From contig NZ_CP032514.1 in the NCBI RefSeq assembly GCF_003606385.1, forward strand, positions 1,798,001 to 1,862,000: a DNA stretch of 64,000 bases, in the 5' to 3' direction. Shown here piece by piece: positions 20,188 to 29,300 of this stretch (its first letter is position 1; every line of letters starts with the position of its first letter). The DNA comes from Actinomyces lilanjuaniae (lineage in GTDB: Bacteria; Actinomycetota; Actinomycetes; Actinomycetales; Actinomycetaceae). A program made the translations under genes and the position numbers. The notes under the pieces are model-generated. The model was not told the DNA's origin, did not search any database, and worked only from the letters and a program-made list of their open reading frames with translations.

Positions 20188-21294
20188 GTGAACACTCCCG
20201 CTCCCTACCGCCAGCCAGTCCCCGGCTCGACTGCGGCGCGGCGCGCCGCCCTGCGTGCACGTGCTCAGGCACGCACCACCCAGGTGCCAGGTGCGGGGAC
20301 GAGCCGGACGACGGCAGCGGGCCAGGCTCCTCCGGATCCGCCCTCCCCTGCGCCGACCTCATCGGCGCAGGGTCCGCTGCGGCAGCCCTCCTCCACCGAC
20401 CGTTACGGCAGCGACGTGCTGTCGGCCGACCCGCACCGGGTAGGTCCGGCAGCAGTGCGCCCGCAGTCAGCCCCCCTGCGGGTCTCGCGCGGTCTGGTGG
20501 TTGAGGACCGCCAGACCGGCTTCGTGGGAGCCGTGGTCGCGGTGGAGAAGTCGGGCGGCCAGCATCTGGTGGTCCTGGAGGACCGCCACGGAACCCGCCG
20601 CGCCTTCCCCCTGGGGCCGGGGTTCTGGGTGGAGGGCCGCCCCGTACTCCTGGAGCCGCCCGCACCTGCCAGGCGCAGGCCCACCGGTCCGCGCAGCGCC
20701 TCGGGTCGCAGGCTGACCGCCTCGGGGTCCTACGCCGTAGAGGGGGAGGAGACCGGGGCAGCCAAGGTGGCACGCGCCTCACGGATCTGGGTGGAGGGCC
20801 GCCACGACGCCGAGCTGGTGGAGAAGGTCTGGGGGGACGACCTGCGCCACGAGGGGGTCGTGGTCCTCCTGCTGGAGGGCGTGGACAACCTGGCGCGGGT
20901 CATGGCTGAGTTCGCCCCCTCTCCCACCAGGCGCGCCGGGGTGCTCGTGGACCACTTGGTGGCCGGGTCCAAGGAGTCGCGCATCGCCCAGGAGGTCGCG
21001 GCAATGCCCGGGGGCAACAACATCCTCGTCCTGGGCCACCCCTACGTGGACGTGTGGCAGGCGGTCAGGCCCGAGCGCCTGGGTCTGAGGGCCTGGCCAC
21101 AGGTGCCGCACGGCACCGACATCAAGCACGGGACGCTGGAGGCCCTAGGGTGGCCGCACGACTCCCAGGCGGACGTGGCCCACGCCTGGAAGCGGATCCT
21201 GGGGCGGGTCCACTCTTACAAGGACCTGGAGCCTAGCCTCCTGGGACGCATGGAGGAGCTGATCGACTTCGTCACGGCTCCCGGGACGCGCTGA
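20188..21294 (+). CDS. DUF3097 family protein
   Basis: A 368-residue actinobacterial conserved protein of unknown function. After an Ala/Pro/Arg-rich N-terminal 65 residues comes DRYGSDVLSADP, the usual start of the family. The later part has IWVEGRHDAELVEKVWGDDL, VVLLLEGVDNL and VDHLVAGSKESRIA; acidic clusters of this kind recall TOPRIM-like metal sites, but that is only an impression. GTG at 20188 lies eight bases after the TACCGT hexamer (20175-20180), so a leaderless start there is preferred over the in-frame GTG at 20179. Confidence 0.85.
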   Translation: MNTPAPYRQPVPGSTAARRAALRARAQARTTQVPGAGTSRTTAAGQAPPDPPSPAPTSSAQGPLRQPSSTDRYGSDVLSADPHRVGPAAVRPQSAPLRVSRGLVVEDRQTGFVGAVVAVEKSGGQHLVVLEDRHGTRRAFPLGPGFWVEGRPVLLEPPAPARRRPTGPRSASGRRLTASGSYAVEGEETGAAKVARASRIWVEGRHDAELVEKVWGDDLRHEGVVVLLLEGVDNLARVMAEFAPSPTRRAGVLVDHLVAGSKESRIAQEVAAMPGGNNILVLGHPYVDVWQAVRPERLGLRAWPQVPHGTDIKHGTLEALGWPHDSQADVAHAWKRILGRVHSYKDLEPSLLGRMEELIDFVTAPGTR

Positions 21295-21339
21295 GTCCGG
21301 CAACATACGGGCACGCCCACCTAAGCGCACCCGATGCGC

Positions 21340-22749
21340 CTACTCCTGCGGGTCAGCCAGATGCAGGCGCCGCGAGCGGGTCAGCAGCCTCACGTCACGG
21401 GCCAGGAGGGCCACGACCACCACGACCCCCAGGACCCGCCACCAGGCGCCCGGGGCGAGAAACAGCAGGACCATCGCGGTGATGACCGGAACCAGGTGCT
21501 GGAAGGAGCGCAGCATGTAGCCGCCGAAGGAGGGCATGTCCACACCGTCGGCGTCGGCCACGGACTTGACCATGAAGTTGGGGCCGTTACCGATGTAGGT
21601 GATCGCCCCGCACAGCACGGCTCCCAGGGAGATCGGCACCAGGTAGGCCTCAGGCACGCCCGCTACCGTCGCGCCGCCGGGATGGGCGACCTGCCCCGCC
21701 ATCTCGAAGAAGGTCGCGTAGGTAGGGGCGTTGTCTAGCATGGAGGACAGTCCCCCGGTAAACACGAAGAAGGTCACCTCGTTGAGAGGCAGCTGCCCGG
21801 CAACCTCGTCCAGGTAGTGCAGGGCCGGGATCATGGTGAGGAAGATGCCGATGAACAGGGCCGCGACCTCGGCAATGGGTGCCCAGGTGAACTGGTTGTC
21901 AACAAAGCGGGTCTCACGGTCACCCAGCAGGAAAGAGGCGGCAGCGGCAGACAGCATGAGGATCTCACGCAGCGGAATCCACGACATCAGGGTGGCATGG
22001 CCGGACTCAACAGCCTCGACGTCCACCGAGGGCACGAAGGCAACCGCGGCGACGATCACGGCGAAGAACGCAAAGTTGAACGCCCCCTTGAGCCCCAGAG
22101 GCTCGATGTCGGTCTCGTCGGCAGCCACGGCAGCGGCAGGCTCGCGCGCGTAGTAGTAGGAGTCCAGAGCGTAGTAGCTGATGAGCAGCATGCCGTTGAC
22201 GAAGAGGTACTCCGGCAGGAGGCTGAAGGTCCAGGTGAAGGGCACACCACGCAGGAAGCCCAGGAACAAGGGCGGGTCTCCCAACGGGGTGAGCAGCCCG
22301 CCACAGTTGGCCACGATAAAGATCGTGTACAGCACGGTGTGGACCCGGTAGCGCCGCTCCCTGTTGGTGGCCAGCAGGGGACGGATCAGCAGCATGGCGG
22401 CACCGGTGGTCCCCACGAAGGAGGCGATGAGCCCGCCGACGGCCAGGAAGATGGCGTTGTTGCGCGGCGTGGCCCGGATGTCCCCCTTGAGGAAGATCCC
22501 CCCGGAGACCACGAAGAGGGACAGGAGCAAGGCGATGAACTGGGCATACTCCACCACGGAGGCGAAGACGACCTGCCAGCCCCCGGCCACCCACATCCAG
22601 GCGGCTACTGGCAGTCCCAGCCCCAGCGCCACGAGCAGCTGGCTAGAGCGTCTCTCCCACCAGTGGGAGGTGGCGGGGACCAGGGGCAGGACGGCGATGC
22701 TGGCCAGCATGGCCGCAAAGGGCAGGACAGACCACCACTCCAGGTGCAC
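21340..22749 (-). CDS. NhaD/ArsB-superfamily sodium:proton antiporter-like permease
   Basis: A 469-residue protein with about eleven membrane helices. NCGGLLTPLGDPPLFLGFL and FTGGLSSMLDNAPTYATFFE are the paired re-entrant motifs of the ion-transporter superfamily (NhaD, CitM, ArsB); the Asp and Pro residues fit a cation-coupled carrier. Na+/H+ exchange is the likeliest activity, with citrate-like transport possible. No partner gene is evident. Confidence 0.75.
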   Translation of the reverse strand: MHLEWWSVLPFAAMLASIAVLPLVPATSHWWERRSSQLLVALGLGLPVAAWMWVAGGWQVVFASVVEYAQFIALLLSLFVVSGGIFLKGDIRATPRNNAIFLAVGGLIASFVGTTGAAMLLIRPLLATNRERRYRVHTVLYTIFIVANCGGLLTPLGDPPLFLGFLRGVPFTWTFSLLPEYLFVNGMLLISYYALDSYYYAREPAAAVAADETDIEPLGLKGAFNFAFFAVIVAAVAFVPSVDVEAVESGHATLMSWIPLREILMLSAAAASFLLGDRETRFVDNQFTWAPIAEVAALFIGIFLTMIPALHYLDEVAGQLPLNEVTFFVFTGGLSSMLDNAPTYATFFEMAGQVAHPGGATVAGVPEAYLVPISLGAVLCGAITYIGNGPNFMVKSVADADGVDMPSFGGYMLRSFQHLVPVITAMVLLFLAPGAWWRVLGVVVVVALLARDVRLLTRSRRLHLADPQE

Positions 22750-23010
22750 GGATCACTCCTTCGTCAGCGGCTACCAGCAGGTGCTGACAGCCTCGGAGTC
22801 CGCCACGTGGCGCCCGGCTCAGGATCCGGAACGGCACCCAGGCACGTTCCGACACGTGGGCACACGAGGGCAAACGCCTGCGACTGTACTCCTGCCTGGG
22901 CGCACCTGTCACGCGGGGTCGAGGCAGCGGGGGCGCTCAGGGCTCCGGGAAGCGCCCCCGGCGCAGGCCAGCACGATCGCCAGCCGCTGCCGACACTACG
23001 ATCGGCAACC

Positions 23011-23784
23011 ATGAGGCGCACGCGGCAACAGCGCACCGACCTGCTCCTGACCCTGGTGGCGGTGGCCTACCTAGGGCTGTACTCCTGGGAGGTCGTCGCG
23101 GATCTGCCACCGAGGATCCCGGAGGCAACCAGCCTCGCGGTGAGCGCGTGCTTCCTCGGTGACTACCTGGTGCGGCTGCGTGCCGCCACCCACCGGTGGC
23201 ACTGGGTCACTCACCACCTGCTCGACCTGGTGGTCGTGGTACTGCCCGTGCTCCGGCCGCTGCGGCTGCTGCGCCTTGTGATGGTGCTACGGGTGTTCCA
23301 CGGCACAGTCGGCAGGGCGCTGCGCGGCAAGGTCATCGTCTACGCCGCCAGCGGGGCGGTTCTGCTCGCCTGGGTAGGGTCGCTGGCCGTCCTGGAGGCA
23401 GAGCGCTCAGTAGACGGAGCGACGATCACCAGCCTCGGTGACGCCCTGTGGTGGTCCCTGGTCACCATGACCACCGTGGGCTACGGCGACATCGCGCCGG
23501 TCACGACCACCGGGCGGCTAGTGGCCATGGTCTTCATGATCACCGGAGTTGCCCTCATCGGTGCAGTGACGGCAACACTGTCGTCCTGGATCGTGGAGCG
23601 AGCCACGGACCAGGAGCCGCAGGACCAGGTGCCCGGGGAAGGGTCGGCACCCCCGGTTCCCAGCACCCGTCCCAAGCCTCCTGCCCTCCAGCGCCCTGGG
23701 CCGCGCCGCCCCATGGTCCCCACGAACCGAGTCAGCGTGCGACGTCGTGGCCCTGGACCCGCACGTAGGCGTAGGCAGTCATGA
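23011..23784 (+). CDS. Voltage-gated-type potassium channel subunit
   Basis: A 257-residue protein. Transmembrane segments from residue 10, an arginine-bearing S4-like stretch (LRPLRLLRLVMVLRVF), a pore loop with the K+ selectivity filter TVGYGD at 155-160, and a final helix, followed by a Pro/Arg-rich cytoplasmic tail. It therefore resembles a compact six-helix or KvAP-like channel. TACGAT (22997-23002) ends nine bases before ATG, and no Shine-Dalgarno is seen. The 3' end overlaps the convergent neighbour by 53 bases. Confidence 0.9.
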   Translation: MRRTRQQRTDLLLTLVAVAYLGLYSWEVVADLPPRIPEATSLAVSACFLGDYLVRLRAATHRWHWVTHHLLDLVVVVLPVLRPLRLLRLVMVLRVFHGTVGRALRGKVIVYAASGAVLLAWVGSLAVLEAERSVDGATITSLGDALWWSLVTMTTVGYGDIAPVTTTGRLVAMVFMITGVALIGAVTATLSSWIVERATDQEPQDQVPGEGSAPPVPSTRPKPPALQRPGPRRPMVPTNRVSVRRRGPGPARRRRQS

Positions 23785-24559
23785 GTGTGACAAGCGGGAC
23801 GGTGACGACCCAGCCGACGACCGTGATGACACCAAGGACCAGCAGGCCGAACCCGGCCAGCGCGAAGGGGACCAGCCGTCCTGCGTTGCCAGCGAGGAGG
23901 CTCGTGGAGGCAGTTATGCCCTCAATGCCGTTCACCCCCTTGTCCGTGGTGACGTAGACGGCAAAGTACAGCAGGTAGGCAGCGATGATCCCACCGGCGC
24001 CAAGGAGGAAGAAGGTCAGGACCCCGGCCAGGACAACAGCCAGAGAGGTGAGGAGACCTGCGAGGAGTCCTCCGCCCAGGTTCGGGAAGGACACGAGGTC
24101 GCTCCAGGTCACCCGCTGCCCAGCGGCTGTCCTGAGCGCGACATTGGCCAGGGCGATGCTGCTGAGCAGACGGAGTACAAAGCTGAGCAGGCTACCCAGA
24201 AGACCCAGCCCAAGACCGTAGCTGTAGGTCTCACCGTTGACTGTCGTCTCCGCGTTGAAACCGATACTTGACAGGACCGTCCAGACGAGGATGCCGACGA
24301 AGAGCACAAGAGGGTTGGCCATGAGCCTTGACCAGGCCCAGGACAGGCCGTCACCTACCCCCATGGCGGGAATTGTCGGCGCACCGTAGCCGGGCACACC
24401 GTAGCCGGACTGGGCATAGCCCGGCTGGCCGTATCCCGGTGCCGCACCAGGCTGGCCTCCCCACTGGCCGTAGCCGGGCTGGGGCTGGGGCGCACCGGGG
24501 TACTGGTCGGAGGCACCAGGGTACTGGCTGGGGTACTGAGGGTTTGAAGGTGTTGTCAT
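23732..24559 (-). CDS. Membrane protein with Pro/Gly/Tyr/Gln-rich N-terminus
   Basis: A 275-residue protein. Residues 1-75 are low-complexity repeats of PGYGQPGY type, as in many actinobacterial membrane proteins. About six helices follow, including VLFVGILVWTVLSS and IIAAYLLYFAVYVT. It resembles DUF975/DUF4013-like membrane proteins of unknown function. ATG at 24559 was chosen because the reading upstream adds an atypical Arg-rich tail. It is divergent from the SorC regulator. Confidence 0.7.
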   Translation of the reverse strand: MTTPSNPQYPSQYPGASDQYPGAPQPQPGYGQWGGQPGAAPGYGQPGYAQSGYGVPGYGAPTIPAMGVGDGLSWAWSRLMANPLVLFVGILVWTVLSSIGFNAETTVNGETYSYGLGLGLLGSLLSFVLRLLSSIALANVALRTAAGQRVTWSDLVSFPNLGGGLLAGLLTSLAVVLAGVLTFFLLGAGGIIAAYLLYFAVYVTTDKGVNGIEGITASTSLLAGNAGRLVPFALAGFGLLVLGVITVVGWVVTVPLVTLMTAYAYVRVQGHDVAR

Positions 24560-24734
24560 GGACCTATCATGGCGCACTTCCACGGCGCCCCCTGCCATCT
24601 GTGCCGTCGCCCTGTGTCCCCGCCCGAAAAGACCGCGACCAGGCACCTCTCTGTAGCACCTATTCCAGCACCTTGCGTCCGGCTGCCGGCACCGGACCCT
24701 GCTGCGACCGGGGCACAGGCTCTACGATGGTGCT

Positions 24735-25763
24735 GTGGCCGACGCTGGCAGACGAGACGACATCGAACTGCTGCTGCGGGTCTCGCGCATGTACTACGAG
24801 GAGCAGCTCACTCAGGCTGAGATCGCCCGCAGGGTGGGATACTCGCGCGCCAGTGTCTCTCGTATGCTGACCCGGGCGAGGGAGACGGGAATCGTGACGA
24901 TCTCCATCTCGCACCCGCTGGAGAGGATCCTGTCTGTCGAGCGGGGACTGCGCCAGGCGCTGCCCCTTCAGGTTGTCCGGGTCACGCCGACACACGACGA
25001 CAATATCCTCGACGCCATCGGACGCAGCGCCGCCGAGCTCCTCACCGACACCGTCACGGACGGCCAGGTGGTGGCCGTGGGCAACGGGCGCTCGGTGGCC
25101 GCCACGGCGCGGCATCTGCGCCCGGTCCCCCGCACAGGGTGCACGATCGTCCAGCTGCTGGGGTCAGTTCCCGGCGGCCTGCCCGCCTGGGGCCGGGACG
25201 CTCCTACAGTGTGCAGCCGTATCGCCCAGAGACTGGGAGCCAAGACCGCGCGAATGGCGGTCCCTCTCATGGTGGACGATCCGGCCCTGCTCCAGCCGCT
25301 GATGCGCGAGGAGAAGGTAGCCACCGTCCTGGCCCTGGCTGCGAGGGCCGATGTGGCGCTGGTGGGGGTTGCCGGGATCGAGGCCCACGGGGCAGGAAAC
25401 ATCCTGGCGGAGTACCTCACGGCGGAAGTGAGGGAGGCGATCCGAGCAGGCGGTGCCACCGGTCACATTCTTGACCACCACTTCGACGCCCGCGGGCGGC
25501 ACGTGCCCACGCCGCTGACGGCGCGCACTCTCGCCCTGCCGCTGCGCGACCTCAGGAAGATCCCCCTGGTCATCGGCGTGGCGGCGGGCAGCGACAAGGT
25601 GGAGGCCATCGTCAGCGCGGTACGCGGCGGCATCCTCAACGGCCTGGTCACCGACGACGAGACCGCCTCCTCGATCCTCCAGCACGTCCACGAGATCAGG
25701 ACCAGGGGCCACGACATCAGGGCCGGGGCGGCTCCCGGCCGAGGTACGCCGACCAGGGGCTAG
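24735..25763 (+). CDS. SorC-family (DeoR-like) sugar-responsive regulator
   Basis: A 342-residue protein. The N-terminal helix-turn-helix has LTQAEIARRVGYSRASVSRML, followed by a sugar-phosphate-binding domain (VVAVGNGRSVAATARHL, LLGSVPGG, GVAGIEAHGAG, GVAAGSDKVEAIVSAVRGG). SorC proteins sense phosphorylated sugars and control nearby catabolic operons, so the PTS/aldolase/DhaKL operon ending 0.9 kb away is the expected target. GTG at 24735 falls exactly seven bases after TACGAT (24723-24728), a leaderless arrangement. Confidence 0.88.
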   Translation: MADAGRRDDIELLLRVSRMYYEEQLTQAEIARRVGYSRASVSRMLTRARETGIVTISISHPLERILSVERGLRQALPLQVVRVTPTHDDNILDAIGRSAAELLTDTVTDGQVVAVGNGRSVAATARHLRPVPRTGCTIVQLLGSVPGGLPAWGRDAPTVCSRIAQRLGAKTARMAVPLMVDDPALLQPLMREEKVATVLALAARADVALVGVAGIEAHGAGNILAEYLTAEVREAIRAGGATGHILDHHFDARGRHVPTPLTARTLALPLRDLRKIPLVIGVAAGSDKVEAIVSAVRGGILNGLVTDDETASSILQHVHEIRTRGHDIRAGAAPGRGTPTRG

Positions 25764-25911
25764 CGTCCCGCATCGTTTATTTTTGGAGAAGTCAGCCAGG
25801 TGAGAGACTGCTAGAGTCCCTAGGAGACGGCAGCACGGTCCTTACCTTCTTCCCCGACTTCCCCGACCGGGGCGAGCTGTACACAGACATCCTGTAAGGA
25901 AGATCCAGCAC

Positions 25912-26619
25912 ATGACGACCAGCCCTGACGATCACACCGAGCTCCTGTACAACGACGACCCCTATATGACCAGGGCGACAGCAACAGTCACCGAGGTCTC
26001 AGGAGAGGATGTCGTCCTGGACCGCACGCTGTTCTACCCCGAGGGCGGCGGACAGGCCGCCGACACCGGCCGCGTCGCAGGCCACCAGGTGGCAGGCCTG
26101 CGCCGCGAGCGGGTCCGCCTCGAGCAGGTGGGGACTGGCGCCGCCGTGCCCGTCGCGGCAGTGGTTATGCATACCCTGCCCGGCCACGACCTGGACGTCG
26201 GGGACGTGGTCGACCTCGAGCTGGACTGGCAGCGCCGCTACGACAACATGAGGACCCACACCCTGGCCCACCTGCTCTACATCGCTGTCAGCGAGCACCT
26301 CCAGAGCCGTGACCTGCCGGTGGTCACCAGGGGCTGCCAGATCGAGGGCGAGGCGGCGCGCTTCGACTTCAGCGCCGACATCGGCGCGCAGTCCCTCCCC
26401 GAGATCGAGACCAGGGTGAGGCAGCTACGAGACGCGGCCCTGGACGCCCATATCGAGAGGCAGGACAGCGGGCTACGGCTGTGGCGGGCGGCAGAGTTCT
26501 CAATCCCGTGCGGCGGCACCCACGTGACCTCCACCAGCGAGATCGACGGCGACCTCCACGTCAGGCGCCGCCGCAAGGGGCGCGGGCTGACCCGCCTCTA
26601 CGTCTCCCGCCACGCCTAG
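25912..26619 (+). CDS. AlaX-type alanyl-tRNA editing protein
   Basis: A 235-residue free-standing editing domain that hydrolyses mischarged Ser- or Gly-tRNA(Ala). It has LFYPEGGGQAADTG, the zinc-binding THTLAHLL and CGGTHV motifs and a C-terminal RRRKGRGLTRLYV. TAAGGAAG precedes ATG at 25912. It sits 148 bases after the SorC gene and is convergent with dhaL, 18 bases apart; a link to sugar catabolism is not obvious. Confidence 0.88.
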   Translation: MTTSPDDHTELLYNDDPYMTRATATVTEVSGEDVVLDRTLFYPEGGGQAADTGRVAGHQVAGLRRERVRLEQVGTGAAVPVAAVVMHTLPGHDLDVGDVVDLELDWQRRYDNMRTHTLAHLLYIAVSEHLQSRDLPVVTRGCQIEGEAARFDFSADIGAQSLPEIETRVRQLRDAALDAHIERQDSGLRLWRAAEFSIPCGGTHVTSTSEIDGDLHVRRRRKGRGLTRLYVSRHA

Positions 26620-26637
26620 AACCCGGACGCGCCCCGC

Positions 26638-27437
26638 TCACTCCTGCCCGGTACGACCGCTACGAGCCGTCCTCCAGGCGAGGATGCCCTCGAAGATAAG
26701 CCTGCCGACCTCGGCCCCGCCGTCCAGGGCACCAACGCTGCGGTCGGCGGAGTAGGCCGCGCGTCCGTGGACGGCACGCATCTGCCGGGTTGCGGCCGAG
26801 CCCGCAGCCGCAGCCCGGGCTGCCCTGCCAAGGGCGGCAGTCACCAGATCTGCAGTCATTGGGTCTGCCGTTCGGGGCTGCCCCTCCCCCACCTCCACAG
26901 GCACCGTCTCCGCCAGCGCCCAAGGGTGCTCCTCACGCAGCAGAGGCTCTCCCGCCCGCTGCGTGTCCTCCGTGTCCTCCGCCGCCCGCGGCGGCGCCAC
27001 CGCACCGACAGCCTCCTCCAGCGCCTGCACAGCGGGCAGCAGCGCGTCCAGGAGCGTCTTCTCCCCCGGGGCGCACTCCGCCCGGGCCATGATGGTCTGC
27101 GTCCCAGCCCGCAGCGCCCTCGTGGTGGTGGACAGGTCCGCCTCACTCAGTCCCCGCAGGGACCTGGCCATCCCCATGAGGCCGAAGCTGAGGATCGTCC
27201 CCAGGGAGGACGGCGCGGCCTCGTTGAGGACCCGCGCCCCTGCCGGAAGGCCTGGCCCAGGTCCGTCGGCGCGCTGCTGCCAAGAAAGCTGGCTACCGCC
27301 GCGAACCCGTCGTCCATGGAGACGCCCAGGTCGCCGTCACCGCCCACCTGGTCCAGCCTGACAAGGTAGTCGCGGTTGCTCGTCATGACAGCACTGACGG
27401 AGGTGAAGACCTGGGAAAGAGTGTCCGTGGTAAGCAC
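26638..27437 (-). CDS. dhaL: Dihydroxyacetone kinase subunit DhaL, one apparent frameshift
   Basis: The start at 27437 gives MLTTDTLSQVFTSVSAV and LDQVGGDGDLGVSMDDGF, the ADP/Mg-binding signature. The frame breaks at a GGGG run near 27242 and continues ARVLNEAAPSSLGTILSFG then MARSLRGLSEADL, ending at 26638 with GRAAYSADRSVGALDGGA. Adding one G gives about 266 residues, longer than the usual 210 because of an Ala/Glu-rich insertion near the middle. DhaL binds nucleotide and works with DhaK, encoded 11 bases upstream. No DhaM gene is present, so ATP rather than PTS phosphate is the likely donor. Confidence 0.85.
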
Positions 27438-27448
27438 AGCACGACCTC

Positions 27449-28468
27449 CTACCTGCTAGTACCCGCACTGGTGGCGGTGTAGAAGGGCGAGACCGCTGGC
27501 GCCTGAAGCAGACCGCGCAGCTGGTCATCCAGGCGCAGGACCGTCACCGACAGGCCCGCCATCTCCATGGAGGTGGCGTACTCCCCCACGTGGGGCATGA
27601 CGATGCCGACCCCGCGGGCGCTCAGGAGGGAATGCACGCTGCGATAGACAATGAGCTGCTCCTCCAGCGGTGTAGCCCCCAGACCGTTGACCATGACGCA
27701 GACCTCCTCGCCCTCGGACAGGGGCATGTCCGCCTCAATGGTCTCCACCGCGAGCTGAGCCACCTCGTGGGCGCTCATCATGGGCCGGGTCTCGATACCC
27801 GCCTCGCCGTGGATGCCCATGCCGACCTCAATGTCGTCCTCGCCGACGCTGAAGGTAGGCTCACCGACCCGGGGCACGACACACGGGGACAGGGCGAACC
27901 CGATGGTACGGGTACGGTCCAGCGTGCGCTGTGCCACGGCAGCGACCTCCTCCAGGCCCAGACCCTCCTGCGCGGCTGCTCCCGCGGTCTTGAAGGCCAG
28001 GACCAGCCCGGCTACACCGCGCCGCCTGGAGGCCTCCTCAGGGGGCGCGCTGGCGACGTCGTCACGGGCCAGCACCTGGCGGGTCTCGATGTCGTCCAGG
28101 TCGACGTCGTCGCAGGCCATCCGGAAGTTGAACAGGTCCCCGTTGTAGTTGCCGTACAGGCACAGCACCCCGCGGCCACGGTCGCAGGCCCGGATCATGT
28201 CAGCCATCTTCTGCGCCGAGGGCGAGGCGAAGACCTCCCCGACGGCACAGCCGTCCAGCAGGCCCTGGCCCACGTAGCCCAGGAACAGGGGCAGGTGCCC
28301 GCTGCCCCCTGCGGTGACGACGCCAACCTTGTCCTGGCGGGTCGGGTACCGCGAGACCAGGACCCGGTAGTCGCCGTCGAGCAGGCCCACCCGGTCTCCG
28401 TAGGCCGCCTCAATGCCCTCCATGGTGTCACGGACAAAGGAGTCGGCGGTATTAAGCAGCTTCTTCAT
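27449..28468 (-). CDS. dhaK: Dihydroxyacetone (or related ketose) kinase subunit DhaK
   Basis: A 339-residue protein with TAGGSGHLPLFLGYVGQGLLDG, NYNGDLFNF and MGIHGEAG, in which His220 is the residue that binds the keto substrate covalently. It is a normal length for DhaK. Homologues act on dihydroxyacetone, erythrulose or apulose-type sugars. Its place in an operon with a galactitol-type PTS and a class II aldolase suggests a C4-C6 polyol or ketose pathway rather than glycerol use. dhaL follows directly. Confidence 0.88.
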   Translation of the reverse strand: MKKLLNTADSFVRDTMEGIEAAYGDRVGLLDGDYRVLVSRYPTRQDKVGVVTAGGSGHLPLFLGYVGQGLLDGCAVGEVFASPSAQKMADMIRACDRGRGVLCLYGNYNGDLFNFRMACDDVDLDDIETRQVLARDDVASAPPEEASRRRGVAGLVLAFKTAGAAAQEGLGLEEVAAVAQRTLDRTRTIGFALSPCVVPRVGEPTFSVGEDDIEVGMGIHGEAGIETRPMMSAHEVAQLAVETIEADMPLSEGEEVCVMVNGLGATPLEEQLIVYRSVHSLLSARGVGIVMPHVGEYATSMEMAGLSVTVLRLDDQLRGLLQAPAVSPFYTATSAGTSR

Positions 28469-28519
28469 GGCAGTGTCCTTTCCAGTCGGTTCCAGTCGGT
28501 GTCCTTTGTGGTGTCGTGC

Positions 28520-29200
28520 TCACCTGGGCGCCTGGCCCTCAGGCAGGCTGATCTCCTCCGGGTAGGACCAGGCACCGAGCTCGTCGGGGGTCAGGCTGCC
28601 CGGCTCCTGCCCACCGGAGGCGACCAGGCTGTGGTGGTAGAGCTGCGCCAGCTCCTCGATGTAGGCGGCCTTGAGGTAGGCCTCGTAGATGCCGCGCGAG
28701 TCCACGGCGACGGTCCCGTGCTTCTCCAGCAGCACACAGTCCGCCTCCCGGGCCGCCTGGGCCACGGAAGCAGCCAGCCCAGGGGTGCCGGGGCGCGCGT
28801 AGGGGGCTACCGGGACCCGTCCCCGGGACAGCCCGAGGCTGGCCACCTCGTAGACGATGGCCGGAATCGGCCTGCCCAGCACGGCAAAACTCGTGGCGTA
28901 CACCGAGTGCGTGTGCACCACGGCCACGACCTCGGGGCGAACCCGGTAGACCTCAAGGTGCATGAGGGCCTCGCTGGAGGGACGTAACCCGGACTCGTTC
29001 TCCACGACCCGAGCCTGGCCGTCCAAGACGACAACGTCGCGCGGGCTCATCTGGTCCCGGTCCAGCCCCGCCGGCGAGACGGCGACGAGACCGCTCTCCT
29101 GGTCACGCACGGAGAAGTTGCCCGACCTGTGCTTGCACAGGCCGTCGTGCTGGGCACGCCTGCCGATCTCGCACAGGTCCTTCTTCAACGGCTCCAGCAT
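28520..29200 (-). CDS. Class II aldolase/adducin-family enzyme (FucA-like)
   Basis: A 226-residue zinc enzyme: SGNFSVRD near 26-33 (phosphate binding), SSEALMHLEVY with the catalytic Glu77, zinc ligands His96 and His98 in VVHTHSVYA, and a C-terminal His in LYHHSL. Family members cleave ketose-1-phosphates such as fuculose- or ribulose-phosphate, or epimerise them. AAGGAG precedes ATG at 29200. The open frame runs on upstream into the EIIC gene only because that gene carries a frameshift, so an apparent 721-residue fusion (28520-30685) is not real. Confidence 0.88.
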   Translation of the reverse strand: MLEPLKKDLCEIGRRAQHDGLCKHRSGNFSVRDQESGLVAVSPAGLDRDQMSPRDVVVLDGQARVVENESGLRPSSEALMHLEVYRVRPEVVAVVHTHSVYATSFAVLGRPIPAIVYEVASLGLSRGRVPVAPYARPGTPGLAASVAQAAREADCVLLEKHGTVAVDSRGIYEAYLKAAYIEELAQLYHHSLVASGGQEPGSLTPDELGAWSYPEEISLPEGQAPR

Positions 29201-29300
29201 GGATGGTGCTCCTTTTCTTTTTATAGTCAGGTAGTAGTCAGGTACGGATGGGTGATGGAAGAGCCGGGGTCCCCAGGCGGGTCCCGGGGGTCCCTGCAGC

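Noticed and set aside
21817..23784. 655-codon plus-strand open frame
   Set aside because: Antisense to the antiporter up to 22749; the K+ channel begins at 23011.
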